This document shows positions 48,923 through 57,698 of a stretch of DNA of 64,000 nucleotides, one piece after another. Origin of the DNA: JANYHH01 sp965249745. Its GTDB lineage: Bacteria; Deinococcota; Deinococci; Deinococcales; JAAFIG01. Positions within the stretch are counted from its first letter, which is position 1; the number at the start of each line of letters is the position of its first letter. The notes beneath the pieces were generated by a model, which was given only the letters and a program-made list of their open reading frames with translations, did not search any database and had not been told where the DNA came from. The translations under genes were made by a program, and so were the position numbers. The stretch covers positions 434,001 through 498,000 of the forward strand of contig OZ252252.1 in assembly GCA_965249745.1 (NCBI GenBank), written 5' to 3'.

Positions 48923-50092
48923 GTGCCCCGTTCCGTGATCGCCGCCGGTTTCCTCAGTTTTTTCCTGCTCGGCGCGATTCAATCCCTGTACGGACCGGCT
49001 CAGTTCGCGTTGCGAGCCGCGTTCGGCGTTTCCCCGAGTCAGGTTGGCGTGTTCCTGAGCGCTCTGTTCGCGGGCAGCGTCTCCGGGGTCGTATCGTACC
49101 CGGTCCTTGAGCGCTTGCTCTCCAAATACGGTCTCTCCAAACGCGGTGCGCTGCTGGTCTCGAGCGGGCTGCTGGCGCTGGGTTGCGCGGGTGTGGCGAG
49201 TTCAACCTTGTGGGGGCTGGCCCTGCTGGCGGTATTCCTGACCGGATTGGGCTACGGCGGGGCGAACATTGGCTTCAACACGCTGTTCTCGAGGGGCTTT
49301 GGGTCACGCAGCGCCAGCATGACGAATCTGCTGCACGCGGTCTTTGGGATTGGCAGCATCGGCGGGCCGCTCCTGGTCGGCGGGTTGCGCGGAGATTTTC
49401 GCGGGCCGTTCTGGATCGGGGCCGCCTGCGGCGTGGCGCTGCTGGGATTATCGCTCAACCTTCGCCGCACCTCGAGCGACGGTGCCTCGGGTGAATTGGT
49501 GACCGAATCCGCAACTGAATCCTCGAGTGGCAGCTTCCGGGTCACGCCGGGCTTACTGCTGTTCACGCTGTTGTTTCTGGTCTACGTCGTCGTGGAAGTT
49601 GGCGCATCCAGCTCCGAACCGCGTCACTTAAGCGACGCGCTCGGGTTCACGCCGCAGAACGCCGCATTTATCAACTCCCTGTTCTGGGGCGGGTTGACCG
49701 TGGGCCGCCTGATCGGGGCGAGCCTCGGGTTGCGGGTCGCCGCACCGCACTTGGTTCTGGGCGCGGCTGCACTGGTGGCCGTCAGTCTGCTGTTGACCCA
49801 CCTCTCAGGCTTCGCGCCGGTGGCGTACACGCTGGCCGGGTTGGCCTGCGGTCCGATCTTTCCGACGGCGCTGGTCTGGTTGACGCGGGTCGTGCCGGGC
49901 GGGGCGGCGGCCACCTCGGTCGTGGTGGCTGCCGCCAGCGGCGGTGGGATCGTTGCTGCCCAAGCGGTCAATCTGATCGCCAGGGACGCCAGCACCATTC
50001 CGGGAGCGCTCAGCCTGTACGCGGGGCTGCTGGTCGCGGTCGTGATCGCCATTCGCTGGCAGACTGTGGCCTACGCGACCGCCAAAACGTGA
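48923..50092 (+). CDS. Major facilitator superfamily transporter
   Basis: This 389-residue membrane protein has about 12 helices. Near the start are FLLGAIQSLYGPAQFALRAAF and an N-half loop; GGLTVGRLIGASLGLRV begins the second half. The pattern resembles the FucP/sugar or Fsr-type MFS subgroups, but no substrate can be assigned. The GTG start is set by TAGAAT with 6-base spacing. The next gene follows after 34 bases. Confidence 0.82.
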   Translation: MPRSVIAAGFLSFFLLGAIQSLYGPAQFALRAAFGVSPSQVGVFLSALFAGSVSGVVSYPVLERLLSKYGLSKRGALLVSSGLLALGCAGVASSTLWGLALLAVFLTGLGYGGANIGFNTLFSRGFGSRSASMTNLLHAVFGIGSIGGPLLVGGLRGDFRGPFWIGAACGVALLGLSLNLRRTSSDGASGELVTESATESSSGSFRVTPGLLLFTLLFLVYVVVEVGASSSEPRHLSDALGFTPQNAAFINSLFWGGLTVGRLIGASLGLRVAAPHLVLGAAALVAVSLLLTHLSGFAPVAYTLAGLACGPIFPTALVWLTRVVPGGAAATSVVVAAASGGGIVAAQAVNLIARDASTIPGALSLYAGLLVAVVIAIRWQTVAYATAKT

Positions 50093-50126
50093 ATTCACCG
50101 CTCGAGACCACCAGGAGGAACCACCC

Positions 50127-50795
50127 GTGCCCGAATTTTCTGACGAGACTTTTCCTTACCAGGCTGTGCTGTTCGACATGGATGGGACGCTGACCGACAA
50201 CGCCAGGTTTCACACCCAGGCATGGCTCGAGTTTTTGAAGGTGCGATTTGCCTATGCGTTGGAACCGACCGATCACCGGGTCCACGGTGGCAAGACCAAG
50301 TTCATCCTGGAAACCGTACTGGAGCGGAATTTCACCGATGCCGAGGCGCTGGAATTGCATCTAGAAAAAGAGTCCCTCTACCGCGAGATTGCCGCCGGTC
50401 AGATTCAGCCGGTGCACGGTTTGGGCGCGTACCTCGAGTTTCTGAAGCGCCGGGATGCCCAGACCGTCCTCGTGACCAGTGCCGACGCGCTGAACACCAA
50501 GTTCGTGCTGGACGCCCTGGATTTGCAAGACACCTTCACCGTGCGGGTGTTGAGCGAGGACGTGAAGCGTGGGAAGCCCGATCCAGAACCATTTCAGCTC
50601 GGTGCGACTCGAGCCGGAGTTCTGGCCACGCGCTGCCTGTCGCACGAGGATTCGATTGCGGGCGTGCAGAGCGCGTCAGCCGCCGGAACCACGGTCTGCG
50701 CGGTGCAAACTTGGCTGACCGAACTGGCGCTTTTGGAGGCGGGCGCAAAATATGCCGTCAAGGATTACGCCCAGTGGCTCGAGGTGCTGGCGTGA
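50127..50795 (+). CDS. HAD-superfamily hydrolase, beta-phosphoglucomutase-like
   Basis: This 222-residue phosphatase or mutase has DMDGTLTDN (motif I; catalytic Asp), VTSADALNTKF (motif II Ser/Thr), KRGKPDPEPF (motif III Lys) and HEDSIAGVQSASAAG (motif IV). Cap residues 25-85 are helical as in beta-phosphoglucomutase and phosphoglycolate phosphatase types. SD AGGAGG precedes GTG 50127. It overlaps the GNAT gene by 4 bases. Confidence 0.87.
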   Translation: MPEFSDETFPYQAVLFDMDGTLTDNARFHTQAWLEFLKVRFAYALEPTDHRVHGGKTKFILETVLERNFTDAEALELHLEKESLYREIAAGQIQPVHGLGAYLEFLKRRDAQTVLVTSADALNTKFVLDALDLQDTFTVRVLSEDVKRGKPDPEPFQLGATRAGVLATRCLSHEDSIAGVQSASAAGTTVCAVQTWLTELALLEAGAKYAVKDYAQWLEVLA

Positions 50796-51253
50796 ACCTG
50801 AGCGACCCCAGACGCGCCAGCATTGCGGATGCGACAGCGGTTCGTGACTTCGTGCGGGCGTCGTACGCCAAGTGGGTTCCGGTCCTCGGACGCGAGCCGC
50901 GCCCGATGCGAGCCGATTACCAGAGCGCCGTGCGAGACCATCTCGTCTGGCTGTTCGGCGACTCGGGCGGGCTGGTGGCGGTGCTGGAACTCGTGCCGAA
51001 GCCGGATCACCTGCTGATTGAAAACGTCGCCGTGGCGGTCACGCATCAGAAGCAGGGCATCGGCTCTCAACTGATGGCGTTCGCGGAACTCGAGGCGCGG
51101 CGGTTGGACTTGCCGGAATTGCGCTTGTACACCAACGAACGAATGCTCAGCAATATCGCGCTGTACGTGAAACTGGGTTACGTGGAAACCCACCGCGAAC
51201 TGTTCGCGGGTTCGGACACGAAGGGCGTTTACATGACGAAACACCTGAGTTAA
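50792..51253 (+). CDS. GNAT-family N-acetyltransferase
   Basis: This 153-residue protein carries the GNAT core VAVTHQKQGIGSQLMAFAELEARR followed by LPELRLYTNERMLSNIALYVKLGYVET, the family's motif A and B. GTG 50792 overlaps the HAD stop (GTGA), so translation is coupled. No substrate known. Confidence 0.87.
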   Translation: MNLSDPRRASIADATAVRDFVRASYAKWVPVLGREPRPMRADYQSAVRDHLVWLFGDSGGLVAVLELVPKPDHLLIENVAVAVTHQKQGIGSQLMAFAELEARRLDLPELRLYTNERMLSNIALYVKLGYVETHRELFAGSDTKGVYMTKHLS

Positions 51254-51460
51254 TCGAACTCCGAAACACAGAGCGCCGCACGCTGGCTTCACCTCGAGAC
51301 CGAACGCCCTTTCACCGCTCGCTGCGGGTCAGGAGGCAGCGAAACGGATTGCCCTTCAGCGCGAGAAACGTCTTCTTGAGCCTGATGCTCGAGTGGCTGG
51401 GTCTGTCGTGCCAAACTCCCACAGGTGAACTGGTACCTCGAGGTCATGACACTCAAAAGT

Positions 51461-52429
51461 TCACCCACCGAACAGTTCCATCAACGCCTCACCCCGGCTC
51501 GAGCGGCGATGAAATACCTGGCGGCCGCTCCGGTTGGATTCCAGCAGACCGGCATTTCTGAGTCGGGAGACATGGTAGCTCGCGCCGCTCTCCGGGACGC
51601 TCAGGCTGGTCGCTAGGTCTCGGGTGGTGCGCGGAGCGTGGAGCAGCGTGAAAACTCGAGCGGTTTGTGCGCCGAGAAGCTCGGAGAGTTGATTGCCCGG
51701 TTTTGGTTCGCCCCAGAGCGTCAACGCGCCCCGTGCGGGATAGATCAGGGTGGGTTGCCAGGGTTCGGAGTCAATCCCCATCGTTTTCGGGGTGACGAAC
51801 ACGCTGGGGATCAGAAGCACGCCGCGCCCGTTGAGCTTCACGGTGTCGTGCAGGCTGTTAGTGCGTTCCAACGCGCCGTCCCGGTAGATCAGATTGGCGT
51901 GCAGGTTGTTCAGCATCGCTTCGGGTCCGGCCAGTGCCAAGACCTTGGATCGTTCGTTGATGTCAGCTTCCAGCAGTGCGCGAAGTTGTCCCCAGTGCGG
52001 CTCGAGGTTGTGTTGCCAGTGCGATTCAAGAAGACTGGAGAGGTGTGCCAGCGCCTCGCGTGGGTGGTGCAGGAAGATTCTGGCGGCTTCGGGAACGTGA
52101 CGCTCCAAGCCCCACATTTTCAGGAGTTCTGCCCGCACGACCTTTTTCGGGGTGGTTCGTAAGCGTTTAAGTTCGTCTTCCAGGTTTGGGAAGGCTACGG
52201 CTGGTGGCGGCGTTAGGAAGTCCGGCATGTACCCGCTGGGGCGCATCAGACTGAACAGTAACGTCCGATCTTCCTGGCTTTTGGGAAGCTGTCGGCGCAA
52301 CCAGGTTGCGTGCAGTGCGGCTCGAGTTTCATCTTGAAGGGTGAATAGGCTGGCGACGCATTCCCACAGCGGCGAGATCGCAAAGCGCAGGCGGCTCAGG
52401 TCTCGAGGGGAGAGGATGAAGCGCATCAA
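51461..52429 (-). CDS. ArsR-like winged-helix transcriptional regulator
   Basis: This 322-residue protein has a C-terminal winged helix near residues 255-315: LHAPRTTRDLATSLSVPESGASYHVSRLRNAGLLESNRSGRQVFHRR, an ArsR-type helix-turn-helix. The first 250 residues form an uncharacterised helical domain (DUF5937-like in position, not confirmed). ATG 52426 is an equally good start. An inverted repeat lies just upstream of the start codon, consistent with autoregulation. Confidence 0.78.
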   Translation of the reverse strand: MMRFILSPRDLSRLRFAISPLWECVASLFTLQDETRAALHATWLRRQLPKSQEDRTLLFSLMRPSGYMPDFLTPPPAVAFPNLEDELKRLRTTPKKVVRAELLKMWGLERHVPEAARIFLHHPREALAHLSSLLESHWQHNLEPHWGQLRALLEADINERSKVLALAGPEAMLNNLHANLIYRDGALERTNSLHDTVKLNGRGVLLIPSVFVTPKTMGIDSEPWQPTLIYPARGALTLWGEPKPGNQLSELLGAQTARVFTLLHAPRTTRDLATSLSVPESGASYHVSRLRNAGLLESNRSGRQVFHRRSSRGEALMELFGG

Positions 52430-52438
52430 GTATAGAGT

Positions 52439-52458
52439 AATTCAAATTTTCTTGAATT
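52439..52458 (-). promoter_or_regulatory. Inverted repeat operator of the ArsR-like gene
   Basis: AATTCAA (52439-52445) and TTGAATT (52452-52458) form a perfect 7-bp inverted repeat with a 6-base centre, 10 bases before the start codon. The spacing is typical for a dimeric winged-helix regulator. Confidence 0.55.
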
Positions 52459-52567
52459 CGTGACACGGTGAATATAACTCCGTACAGTCCTTGTGTGACT
52501 CGCGCTGAGCGGTTGCTACCTGAGGTGATCGCGCTATTTGGTACGCGCTGTCCGCTCTCGAGACTGA

Positions 52568-52645
52568 CTGATAACGGCATGATTCGGCTCAGTCATGTTT
52601 GGGTCGTAGACACACGGTATCGTCACCTGACCACACCGAACTCGG
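52568..52645 (+). repeat. Dispersed element, copy B
   Basis: Box A is at 52568-52589 (CTGATAACGGCATGATTCGG then CT) and box B at 52626-52645. It ends 37 bases before the PEP mutase-family start and points toward it. The GATTCGG/CCGAACTC pairing is kept with one bulged base. Confidence 0.65.
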
Positions 52646-52682
52646 TACTTCGCGTCCTGTACGCCCCATCCAGAGGTGTTCT

Positions 52683-53495
52683 ATGAATCAGTCCGCCACG
52701 TTTCGTGCTCTTCACCAATCACCCCTATCGCCGCTGGTGCTGCCCAACGCCTGGGATGCCTCGAGTGCGCGAATCATTGAGCTGGCCGGGGCAAAGGCGG
52801 TGGCCACGACCAGTGCCGGGATCGCCTGGGTGCACGGGTACGCCGACGGGCGGGGTTTGACGCGTCAAGAGATGCTAGCCGCCCTAGCAAGAATCGTGTC
52901 CTCCGTGCGAGTCCCGGTCACGGCTGACATTGAAGGTGGCTACGGCGCGGGGAGCCTTGATGATGTGACTGCGACCGTCAAAGCCGTGCTGGAGCTGGGC
53001 GTGGCGGGCATCAATCTCGAGGATTCTCCGGGGCCCGATGGAAAGCCGTTGTTGACGGCAGAACACCAGTCTGAACGAATCAGAGCGGCGTCACTCGAGG
53101 CTGGGACGGACCTGTTCATCAATGCGCGTTGCGATGTCTACCTGTTTGGAGTCGGTCAGCCCGAAACGCGTTTCGCGGAAACGGTGCGTCGCGCCAGGGC
53201 GTATGTTGCGGCGGGCGCGGCTGGTGTGTTCGTCCCTGGTGTGACTGACCTTAAAACTATCACTGAGCTGGTGTCAGCCATTCCCGCGCCACTCAACATC
53301 ATGGTGGCTTCGGGAAGCCCGAACGTCGCGGAGTTAGCGCGGCTCGGTGTGGCTCGAGTCAGTGTCGGGTCCGGTCTGGCTCAGGTAGCTCTGGAGGCGA
53401 CGCGGCGAGCGGCACAAGAGCTGTTGGAGCGGGGAACCTACGATTGGCTCCACGAGAGCTTGGCGTTTCCAGAAGCCAACGGGCTGTTTCGGTGA
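52683..53495 (+). CDS. Isocitrate lyase/PEP mutase-family enzyme
   Basis: This 270-residue TIM-barrel enzyme has LVLPNAWDASSARIIELAGAKAVATTS and ADIEGGYG at the beginning of the barrel, matching carboxy-PEP mutase and 2,3-dimethylmalate lyase groups. The Mg-binding acidic residues appear in ITLEDS-like GINLEDSPGPDG and INARCDVYL. ATG 52683 follows AGAGG. The reaction is probably C-C or C-P bond cleavage on a small acid; the substrate is unknown. Confidence 0.83.
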   Translation: MNQSATFRALHQSPLSPLVLPNAWDASSARIIELAGAKAVATTSAGIAWVHGYADGRGLTRQEMLAALARIVSSVRVPVTADIEGGYGAGSLDDVTATVKAVLELGVAGINLEDSPGPDGKPLLTAEHQSERIRAASLEAGTDLFINARCDVYLFGVGQPETRFAETVRRARAYVAAGAAGVFVPGVTDLKTITELVSAIPAPLNIMVASGSPNVAELARLGVARVSVGSGLAQVALEATRRAAQELLERGTYDWLHESLAFPEANGLFR

Positions 53496-53498
53496 GCC

Positions 53499-53906
53499 TC
53501 AGGCCGGTCTGACGAGGCTCTCAAAAAGCATCAGCGGATTGCCGTCCGGGTCGAAGAAGCCAGCGTACTTGACCATGCCGGGCAGCACTTGCGTCTCGCC
53601 GTCGAAGGGCACGCCGTGCGCCTCGAGCTGGGCGCGTGCCGACTGGATATCCTTGACACCGAAGGTCAGTACAACGCTGCCGCGAGGCGTGACCTGTTCC
53701 ACCTGTGACAGTCCAATGTTGACGCCTGGGATGGTTGTGGCCAGTTCGCTCCAACCGATCTCTGGCATCTCGTACAGGAATTTGAAACCAAGCTTTTCCT
53801 GATACCATTTTATGGCGGCTCTATAGTCGCTGACGCTCACGGAGCAGGTGAGTTCTGGGATGAATTGCAGGTCGGGGGCTGAAACCGTGGGATTGGGTGC
53901 AGTCAT
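53499..53906 (-). CDS. VOC (glyoxalase/bleomycin resistance)-family protein
   Basis: This 135-residue protein has the paired beta-alpha-beta modules of VOC proteins: VSVSDYRAAIKWYQEKLGFKFLYE and the later GVKDIQSARAQLEAHGV, YAGFFDPDGNPLMLFE. A SD AAAGGAG precedes ATG 53906. It is divergent from a HxlR-like regulator; promoter and palindrome lie between. Confidence 0.85.
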   Translation of the reverse strand: MTAPNPTVSAPDLQFIPELTCSVSVSDYRAAIKWYQEKLGFKFLYEMPEIGWSELATTIPGVNIGLSQVEQVTPRGSVVLTFGVKDIQSARAQLEAHGVPFDGETQVLPGMVKYAGFFDPDGNPLMLFESLVRPA

Positions 53907-53929
53907 GGCGTTCTCCTTTTGGTACTATT

Positions 53930-53958
53930 TTTATAGCAAATCGGCGACATTATGTCAA
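53930..53958 (-). promoter_or_regulatory. VOC-gene promoter with palindromic operator
   Basis: On the minus strand TTGACA (53958-53953) and TATAAA (53935-53930) are spaced by exactly 17 bases. A perfect palindrome GACAT-T-ATGTC (53946-53956) overlaps the -35 box. It probably binds the divergent regulator. Confidence 0.65.
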
Positions 53959-53965
53959 GAGCGAA

Positions 53966-54511
53966 ATGAAAACCCGTCCAATCACCCCCACCCTCGAGAC
54001 GCTGACTCACCACCGCTGGGCCATCCCGATCCTGGCGCTGCTGCACAGCGAACACGGCGCAAAATTCGTGCTGATCGCCAACCGATTGCAACTCAGCCGC
54101 GACGCCCTGAGCCGTAGCCTGACCGCGCTGAGCGAACTCGGCTGGGTTAGACGCAATCCCGGCTACGGACACCCGCTTCGCCCCGAATACCTTCTGACCA
54201 GTGCCACCCTCGGCCCGCCGTGTCAGGCGCTCGTGGATTGGCTCGAGGGGCATGAATTAGCGGAAGCCCTGCTGAAGAAATGGAGCTTGCCCGTGCTGCT
54301 GGCCACCCGGAATGAGTCGCGTTTTACCGGACTACAACGCGCTCTGGACGGCATCACGCCGCGTGCCCTGACCCTGACCTTCGAGGAACTGCTTCAGCAC
54401 GATCTGATCCGCCGCGAGGGACGCGATTACAGCCTCACCCGGCTTGGACTCGAGGGGGCTAGCCTTGCCAGTGGGTTGCAATCGGCGCTCGAGTCGGCTG
54501 AGGGAGACTAG
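53966..54511 (+). CDS. HxlR-like tandem winged-helix transcriptional regulator
   Basis: This 181-residue protein appears to contain two HxlR-type winged helices. The first runs LETLTHHRWAIPILALLH ... LQLSRDALSRSLTALSELGWVRRN; the second KKWSLPVLLATRNESRFTGLQRALDGITPRALTLTFEELLQHDLIRRE, with the HxlR pattern of I(T/S)xRxLTxxLxxLxxxxLIxR. Duplicated HxlR proteins are uncommon. The stop overlaps that of the EamA gene (CTAG). Confidence 0.8.
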   Translation: MKTRPITPTLETLTHHRWAIPILALLHSEHGAKFVLIANRLQLSRDALSRSLTALSELGWVRRNPGYGHPLRPEYLLTSATLGPPCQALVDWLEGHELAEALLKKWSLPVLLATRNESRFTGLQRALDGITPRALTLTFEELLQHDLIRREGRDYSLTRLGLEGASLASGLQSALESAEGD

Positions 54512-55356
54512 ACCGCCACGATCATGGCAATCGCGCCCAGGGTCAGGACCGCGCCCGCCACCTGCGGCCTGGAGAATCGCTCTTTGAGCAGCGCCACCGC
54601 GAGAATCACCGTCACCATCGGGTACAGGCTGCTCGAGACGGCGCTGATGTCCAATCGTCCCGCCTGCCCGGCCAGCGCGAAGAACACGTTCCCCAGGCTG
54701 TCGCAGACCCCAGCCAGAAGCGCGAACCAGAGCACCGCCGGTTCAAGGCGAATCTGGCGTTGCAGCGCGGCGTACCCGAAAAACAGCAACATGGACGTGA
54801 TCCGGGCGACCACCAGCGACCAGCTCACATCGGCGTGCGAAAACTGGGCGCTCAGACTGAAGAACACGCCAAACGCCAGGCCGCTCAGCACGGCGGGCAG
54901 TAAGGCTTTCGGGAAGCCTCGAGTCTGCGGCGCGTCGTCCGACCTCGAGATCAACCAGACGCCGACTGAAGCGATCACGAAGCCCAGCCATTTCAGCGGG
55001 TTCGGCGCGCCCTCGGTGGCGGCGCTCACCAGGACGCTGACGGCGTTCGCCAGCACGGCCGTGATCGGCGCGGCAATCCCCATCTGACCCGTGGACAGCG
55101 CCCGGTACAACAAGAAAATACCGAGCGCCCCAAAAATCCCGACCAGCACCCCGATCAGCGCGTCGCCAGCCGTCGGAACCGGTGAACCCTTGAAAACGGC
55201 CACCAGTACCAGAAAAACCACGCCGACCGGGTTGGAAATCAGCGTCACCGCCAGCGAGCTAACTCTTCTGGCCCCCATGCCGCCGCTGAAATCGCCGCCA
55301 CCCCACGAGAGTGCGGCAGCTCCTCCCCACAGAGCCGCAGTCAAATCAGAGTTCAC
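54508..55356 (-). CDS. EamA/DMT-family transporter
   Basis: This 282-residue membrane protein has ten helices in two five-helix EamA repeats: ALWGGAAALSWGGGDFSGG at the start and ALLAGVCDSLGNVFFALAGQAGRLDISAVSSSLYPMVTVILA in the second half. DMT proteins export metabolites or amino acids. GTG start. The stop overlaps that of the HxlR-like gene. Confidence 0.85.
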   Translation of the reverse strand: MNSDLTAALWGGAAALSWGGGDFSGGMGARRVSSLAVTLISNPVGVVFLVLVAVFKGSPVPTAGDALIGVLVGIFGALGIFLLYRALSTGQMGIAAPITAVLANAVSVLVSAATEGAPNPLKWLGFVIASVGVWLISRSDDAPQTRGFPKALLPAVLSGLAFGVFFSLSAQFSHADVSWSLVVARITSMLLFFGYAALQRQIRLEPAVLWFALLAGVCDSLGNVFFALAGQAGRLDISAVSSSLYPMVTVILAVALLKERFSRPQVAGAVLTLGAIAMIVAV

Positions 55357-55415
55357 ACCCGCAGTATCTCACAATCAACCCAAAGCGATAAAGGGCGATC
55401 TTCAGTAACACGAAT

Positions 55416-55754
55416 CTATAGTTTTGTCTCGAGATCAGGAGATTCTGCGTTGCCCCGCCTCAGGCTGCGTTTCAAGGCGCGCACCCCACCGTCCAGCACG
55501 CTGATATTCTCTGTCCCCGCCGCTTGTAGGTACGCCCCCGCCAATTCGCCCCGCGTGCCCGTGCCACAAACCACGACGACCCTCGCGCCCACCGGAATTT
55601 CCGGCGTCGCACCATCCTCCAACTCAGAGAGCGGCACGGTCACGACCCGGAGGTCGGTCAGCTTGGAGAGCGGTGCGGCGGCCGCCTCGAGTTCGTCACG
55701 CACGTCTATCAGAATCGCGTCCTCTGGGATGTCGGTCGGGGCGAGGCGTTGCAT
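55416..55754 (-). CDS. Rhodanese-like domain protein
   Basis: This 112-residue single-domain sulfurtransferase has DVRDELE near residue 17 and the active-site loop VVVCGTGTRGE with catalytic Cys near 69. It could transfer sulfane sulfur or bind thiols. No SD, and no TANNNT box at the leaderless spacing, is seen. Confidence 0.83.
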   Translation of the reverse strand: MQRLAPTDIPEDAILIDVRDELEAAAAPLSKLTDLRVVTVPLSELEDGATPEIPVGARVVVVCGTGTRGELAGAYLQAAGTENISVLDGGVRALKRSLRRGNAESPDLETKL

Positions 55755-55846
55755 GGGGCTATTAAAACCCCGATCCGACGAGCCGCCGGTTGTCTCGAGT
55801 ACCTCAGGCCTCCCCGCTCGAGTTGATTGTCCCCAGCGCCACCCGC

Positions 55847-55861
55847 TAGAATTTCTCCATG
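55847..55861 (+). promoter_or_regulatory. Leaderless promoter of the small membrane protein gene
   Basis: TTGATT (55823-55828), an 18-base spacer, TAGAAT (55847-55852), 6 bases and ATG 55859. This is one of the few leaderless starts here with a good -35 box. Confidence 0.65.
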
Positions 55862-56086
55862 AACGAACAGACCATGAAAATTGGCCCGCTCAGCGCCCCG
55901 AAAAATCCGCCGCGTCTGGCGGGCTGGTTGGTCGGCATCGCCGTGTTCGCCGGGTTCGTGTACTGGACGGCTGATTCCTTCTTCCCACAGCGTGAGCTGA
56001 CGGCCGAAGCCATGCTGGTGAAATTAGCCCTGGCGGGGCTGACCTTCGTGGTCGGTCTGTGGCTAATGCACATCAACCACAACTGA
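55859..56086 (+). CDS. Small two-helix membrane protein
   Basis: This 75-residue protein has two membrane segments (LAGWLVGIAVFAGFVYWTA and LALAGLTFVVGLWLMHI) and a short N-terminal cytosolic tail. No family recognised. It ends 22 bases before a strong terminator. Confidence 0.7.
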   Translation: MNEQTMKIGPLSAPKNPPRLAGWLVGIAVFAGFVYWTADSFFPQRELTAEAMLVKLALAGLTFVVGLWLMHINHN

Positions 56087-56108
56087 GCGAAAAGCTCTGA
56101 AATATCAA

Positions 56109-56151
56109 CGAGGGGCTTCTCACAGAAGCCCCTCGAGTATCTTTATTTATT
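56109..56151 (+). terminator. Intrinsic terminator
   Basis: A perfect 12-bp stem CGAGGGGCTTCT/AGAAGCCCCTCG (56109-56120, 56124-56135) with a 3-base loop, followed by an AT-rich tail containing TTTATTTATT. It ends transcription of the small membrane protein gene. Confidence 0.88.
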
Positions 56152-56250
56152 CAGCAGAAAACACCATGGACACTCAAACAGTGACTGCCTTCATCACCTC
56201 GAGTCTTTCCATGGCGGGGTTACTCTCGGTCCGCCAATCAACTCGAGCCA

Positions 56251-56811
56251 TCACGCTCGACGCGGTTGGTATTTGACAATCATGATCCCAGACCGGGTCG
56301 GTTTGGCTTCGATCAAATCCAGGCGTTTTAAAGTGCCCTCCGCGAACAGCGGCTTGCCTTCGTAAGCCACCACATTGTGAATGTATAGCGTGAGTTCATC
56401 TAGCAGATCGTGTTGGAGCAAGGCGTTGACTAACCTTGGACTGCCCTGCACCGCGATGTTCTTGCCGGGTTGGTTTTTGAGCTTGCCAATTTCCTGTACC
56501 AGGTTACCGCGAATCAAAGTGATGTTCTGAGCGTTGCCCCATTGCACCTGGCTCAAGGTTGTGGACACCACATATTTCGGCGTGTGGTTCAGGAACTGGG
56601 CAAAGCCCCCGTCAGGTGCATCGTCTGGCATACCCGGCCAGTACGCCGCCCACTCCTGATACGTCACCCTACCCATAAGAATTGCCTCCACCGTCGGTAA
56701 GAACGCACCAAGTTCCGCGCCCATATCCTCGTCGAAAGTTTCTTGCCATTGACCGGGGTTTTCGGCAACACCATCCAGGGTAATAAAAAGTCCGGCGACT
56801 ACTTTTCGCAT
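56251..56811 (-). CDS. RibD C-terminal/dihydrofolate reductase-like protein
   Basis: This 186-residue protein has the fold signature MRKVVAGLFITLDGVAENP, AILMGRVTYQEWA and IAVQGSPRLVNALLQHDLLDELTLYIHNVV, the YyaP/YwjB-type group of RibD_C proteins. These are probably NADPH reductases of unknown substrate. SD GAAGGAG. The upstream AraC-like gene is in the same direction. Confidence 0.85.
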   Translation of the reverse strand: MRKVVAGLFITLDGVAENPGQWQETFDEDMGAELGAFLPTVEAILMGRVTYQEWAAYWPGMPDDAPDGGFAQFLNHTPKYVVSTTLSQVQWGNAQNITLIRGNLVQEIGKLKNQPGKNIAVQGSPRLVNALLQHDLLDELTLYIHNVVAYEGKPLFAEGTLKRLDLIEAKPTRSGIMIVKYQPRRA

Positions 56812-56986
56812 AGTTGATACTCCTTCGTTGCGGCAATACGCTCTCGTCCTTGAAACGCACTCTGCCCCAACTGGCTTGGAGTATAAGAATCCTGGGAAGC
56901 GTCGTCTTGTACCGAAACGACACCGATCACCGCTTGAGGCTCAGAGCTGCGTCCATCGCTCGAGCAACGCGCTGGAGTACCAGGTT

Positions 56987-57697
56987 TTAGCGCTTTGATT
57001 CCTGGGCCCTGAGCGGCGCATGCAGCCAAGCACCATCGGCGATTCGGGCAGGCGTACGACCGACCAAGTGTCGGAGCATTCTCGTCAAGTGAGGCTGATC
57101 TGTATATCCCAGGTCGTGAACAACATCAGGGATCGCGCTTCCAGCTTCAATCAACGCGACCGCTCGACGCGCTCGTTCGATGGTCTGAACAGTGCGGTGT
57201 GACAACCCAGTGGCTTGTAGAAAGCGCCGCTGCAAGGTGCGGGCGGTGGCGGGGCGCTCGAGCAGTTGACCGCTCAGCAGGGGTTCGACGGTTGGCTCAA
57301 ATCGCAGCAGCCCGAGGCGAATCAGGCGTTCGACGAAGGCATCCACGTCATCAACGTCTGGGACAGGCAGGGCGCGGTCATTCAACCAGAACGTTCTTCC
57401 CGTGGTGGACAGGATCGCGTGCCGGTCCAAAAGATGAGTCGGTGGCAGCGCCGGGACGTAGACACCTAGCTTGAAAGTGATCCCTAAAAACGCGGCGTTC
57501 TCTGGGGCGTGCGCGACGGTCGCTTTAGTTTCCGGTCCGCGCATCATGACGCTTGTCGTTCCTTGCTGGCGTGTAATAACCAATTCCGACAAACTGACAG
57601 CCAGCGAAGTGAACGACCTGGGCTGAGTACTCTGAGAACGCCAGATGGTTTCGACCAAAGGTGAACCGGATTCTTGGCTCTCGACCGTGAAGACCAT
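56987..57697 (-). CDS. AraC-family transcriptional regulator
   Basis: This is a 236-residue protein with a C-terminal AraC helix-turn-helix pair: ARTLQRRFLQATGLSHRTVQTIERARRAVALIEAGSAIPDVVHDLGYTDQPHLTRMLRHLVGRTPARI. The N-terminal ligand domain resembles that of DUF6597-type regulators. SD CGGAGGTGAC before ATG 57697 lies inside a perfect palindrome. It probably controls itself and the RibD-like gene. Confidence 0.87.
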   Translation of the reverse strand: MVFTVESQESGSPLVETIWRSQSTQPRSFTSLAVSLSELVITRQQGTTSVMMRGPETKATVAHAPENAAFLGITFKLGVYVPALPPTHLLDRHAILSTTGRTFWLNDRALPVPDVDDVDAFVERLIRLGLLRFEPTVEPLLSGQLLERPATARTLQRRFLQATGLSHRTVQTIERARRAVALIEAGSAIPDVVHDLGYTDQPHLTRMLRHLVGRTPARIADGAWLHAPLRAQESKR

Positions 57698-57698
57698 G

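Noticed and set aside
52626..52645. 5S rRNA-like motif
   Set aside because: Box B of the dispersed element shares CCGAACTC with the conserved loop of 5S rRNA. The remaining 5S helices are absent and the copies differ too much, so this is not a 5S gene.
53946..53956. Radiation/desiccation response motif
   Set aside because: GACAT-T-ATGTC shares half-sites with the Deinococcus RDRM but in the opposite order, so it does not match.
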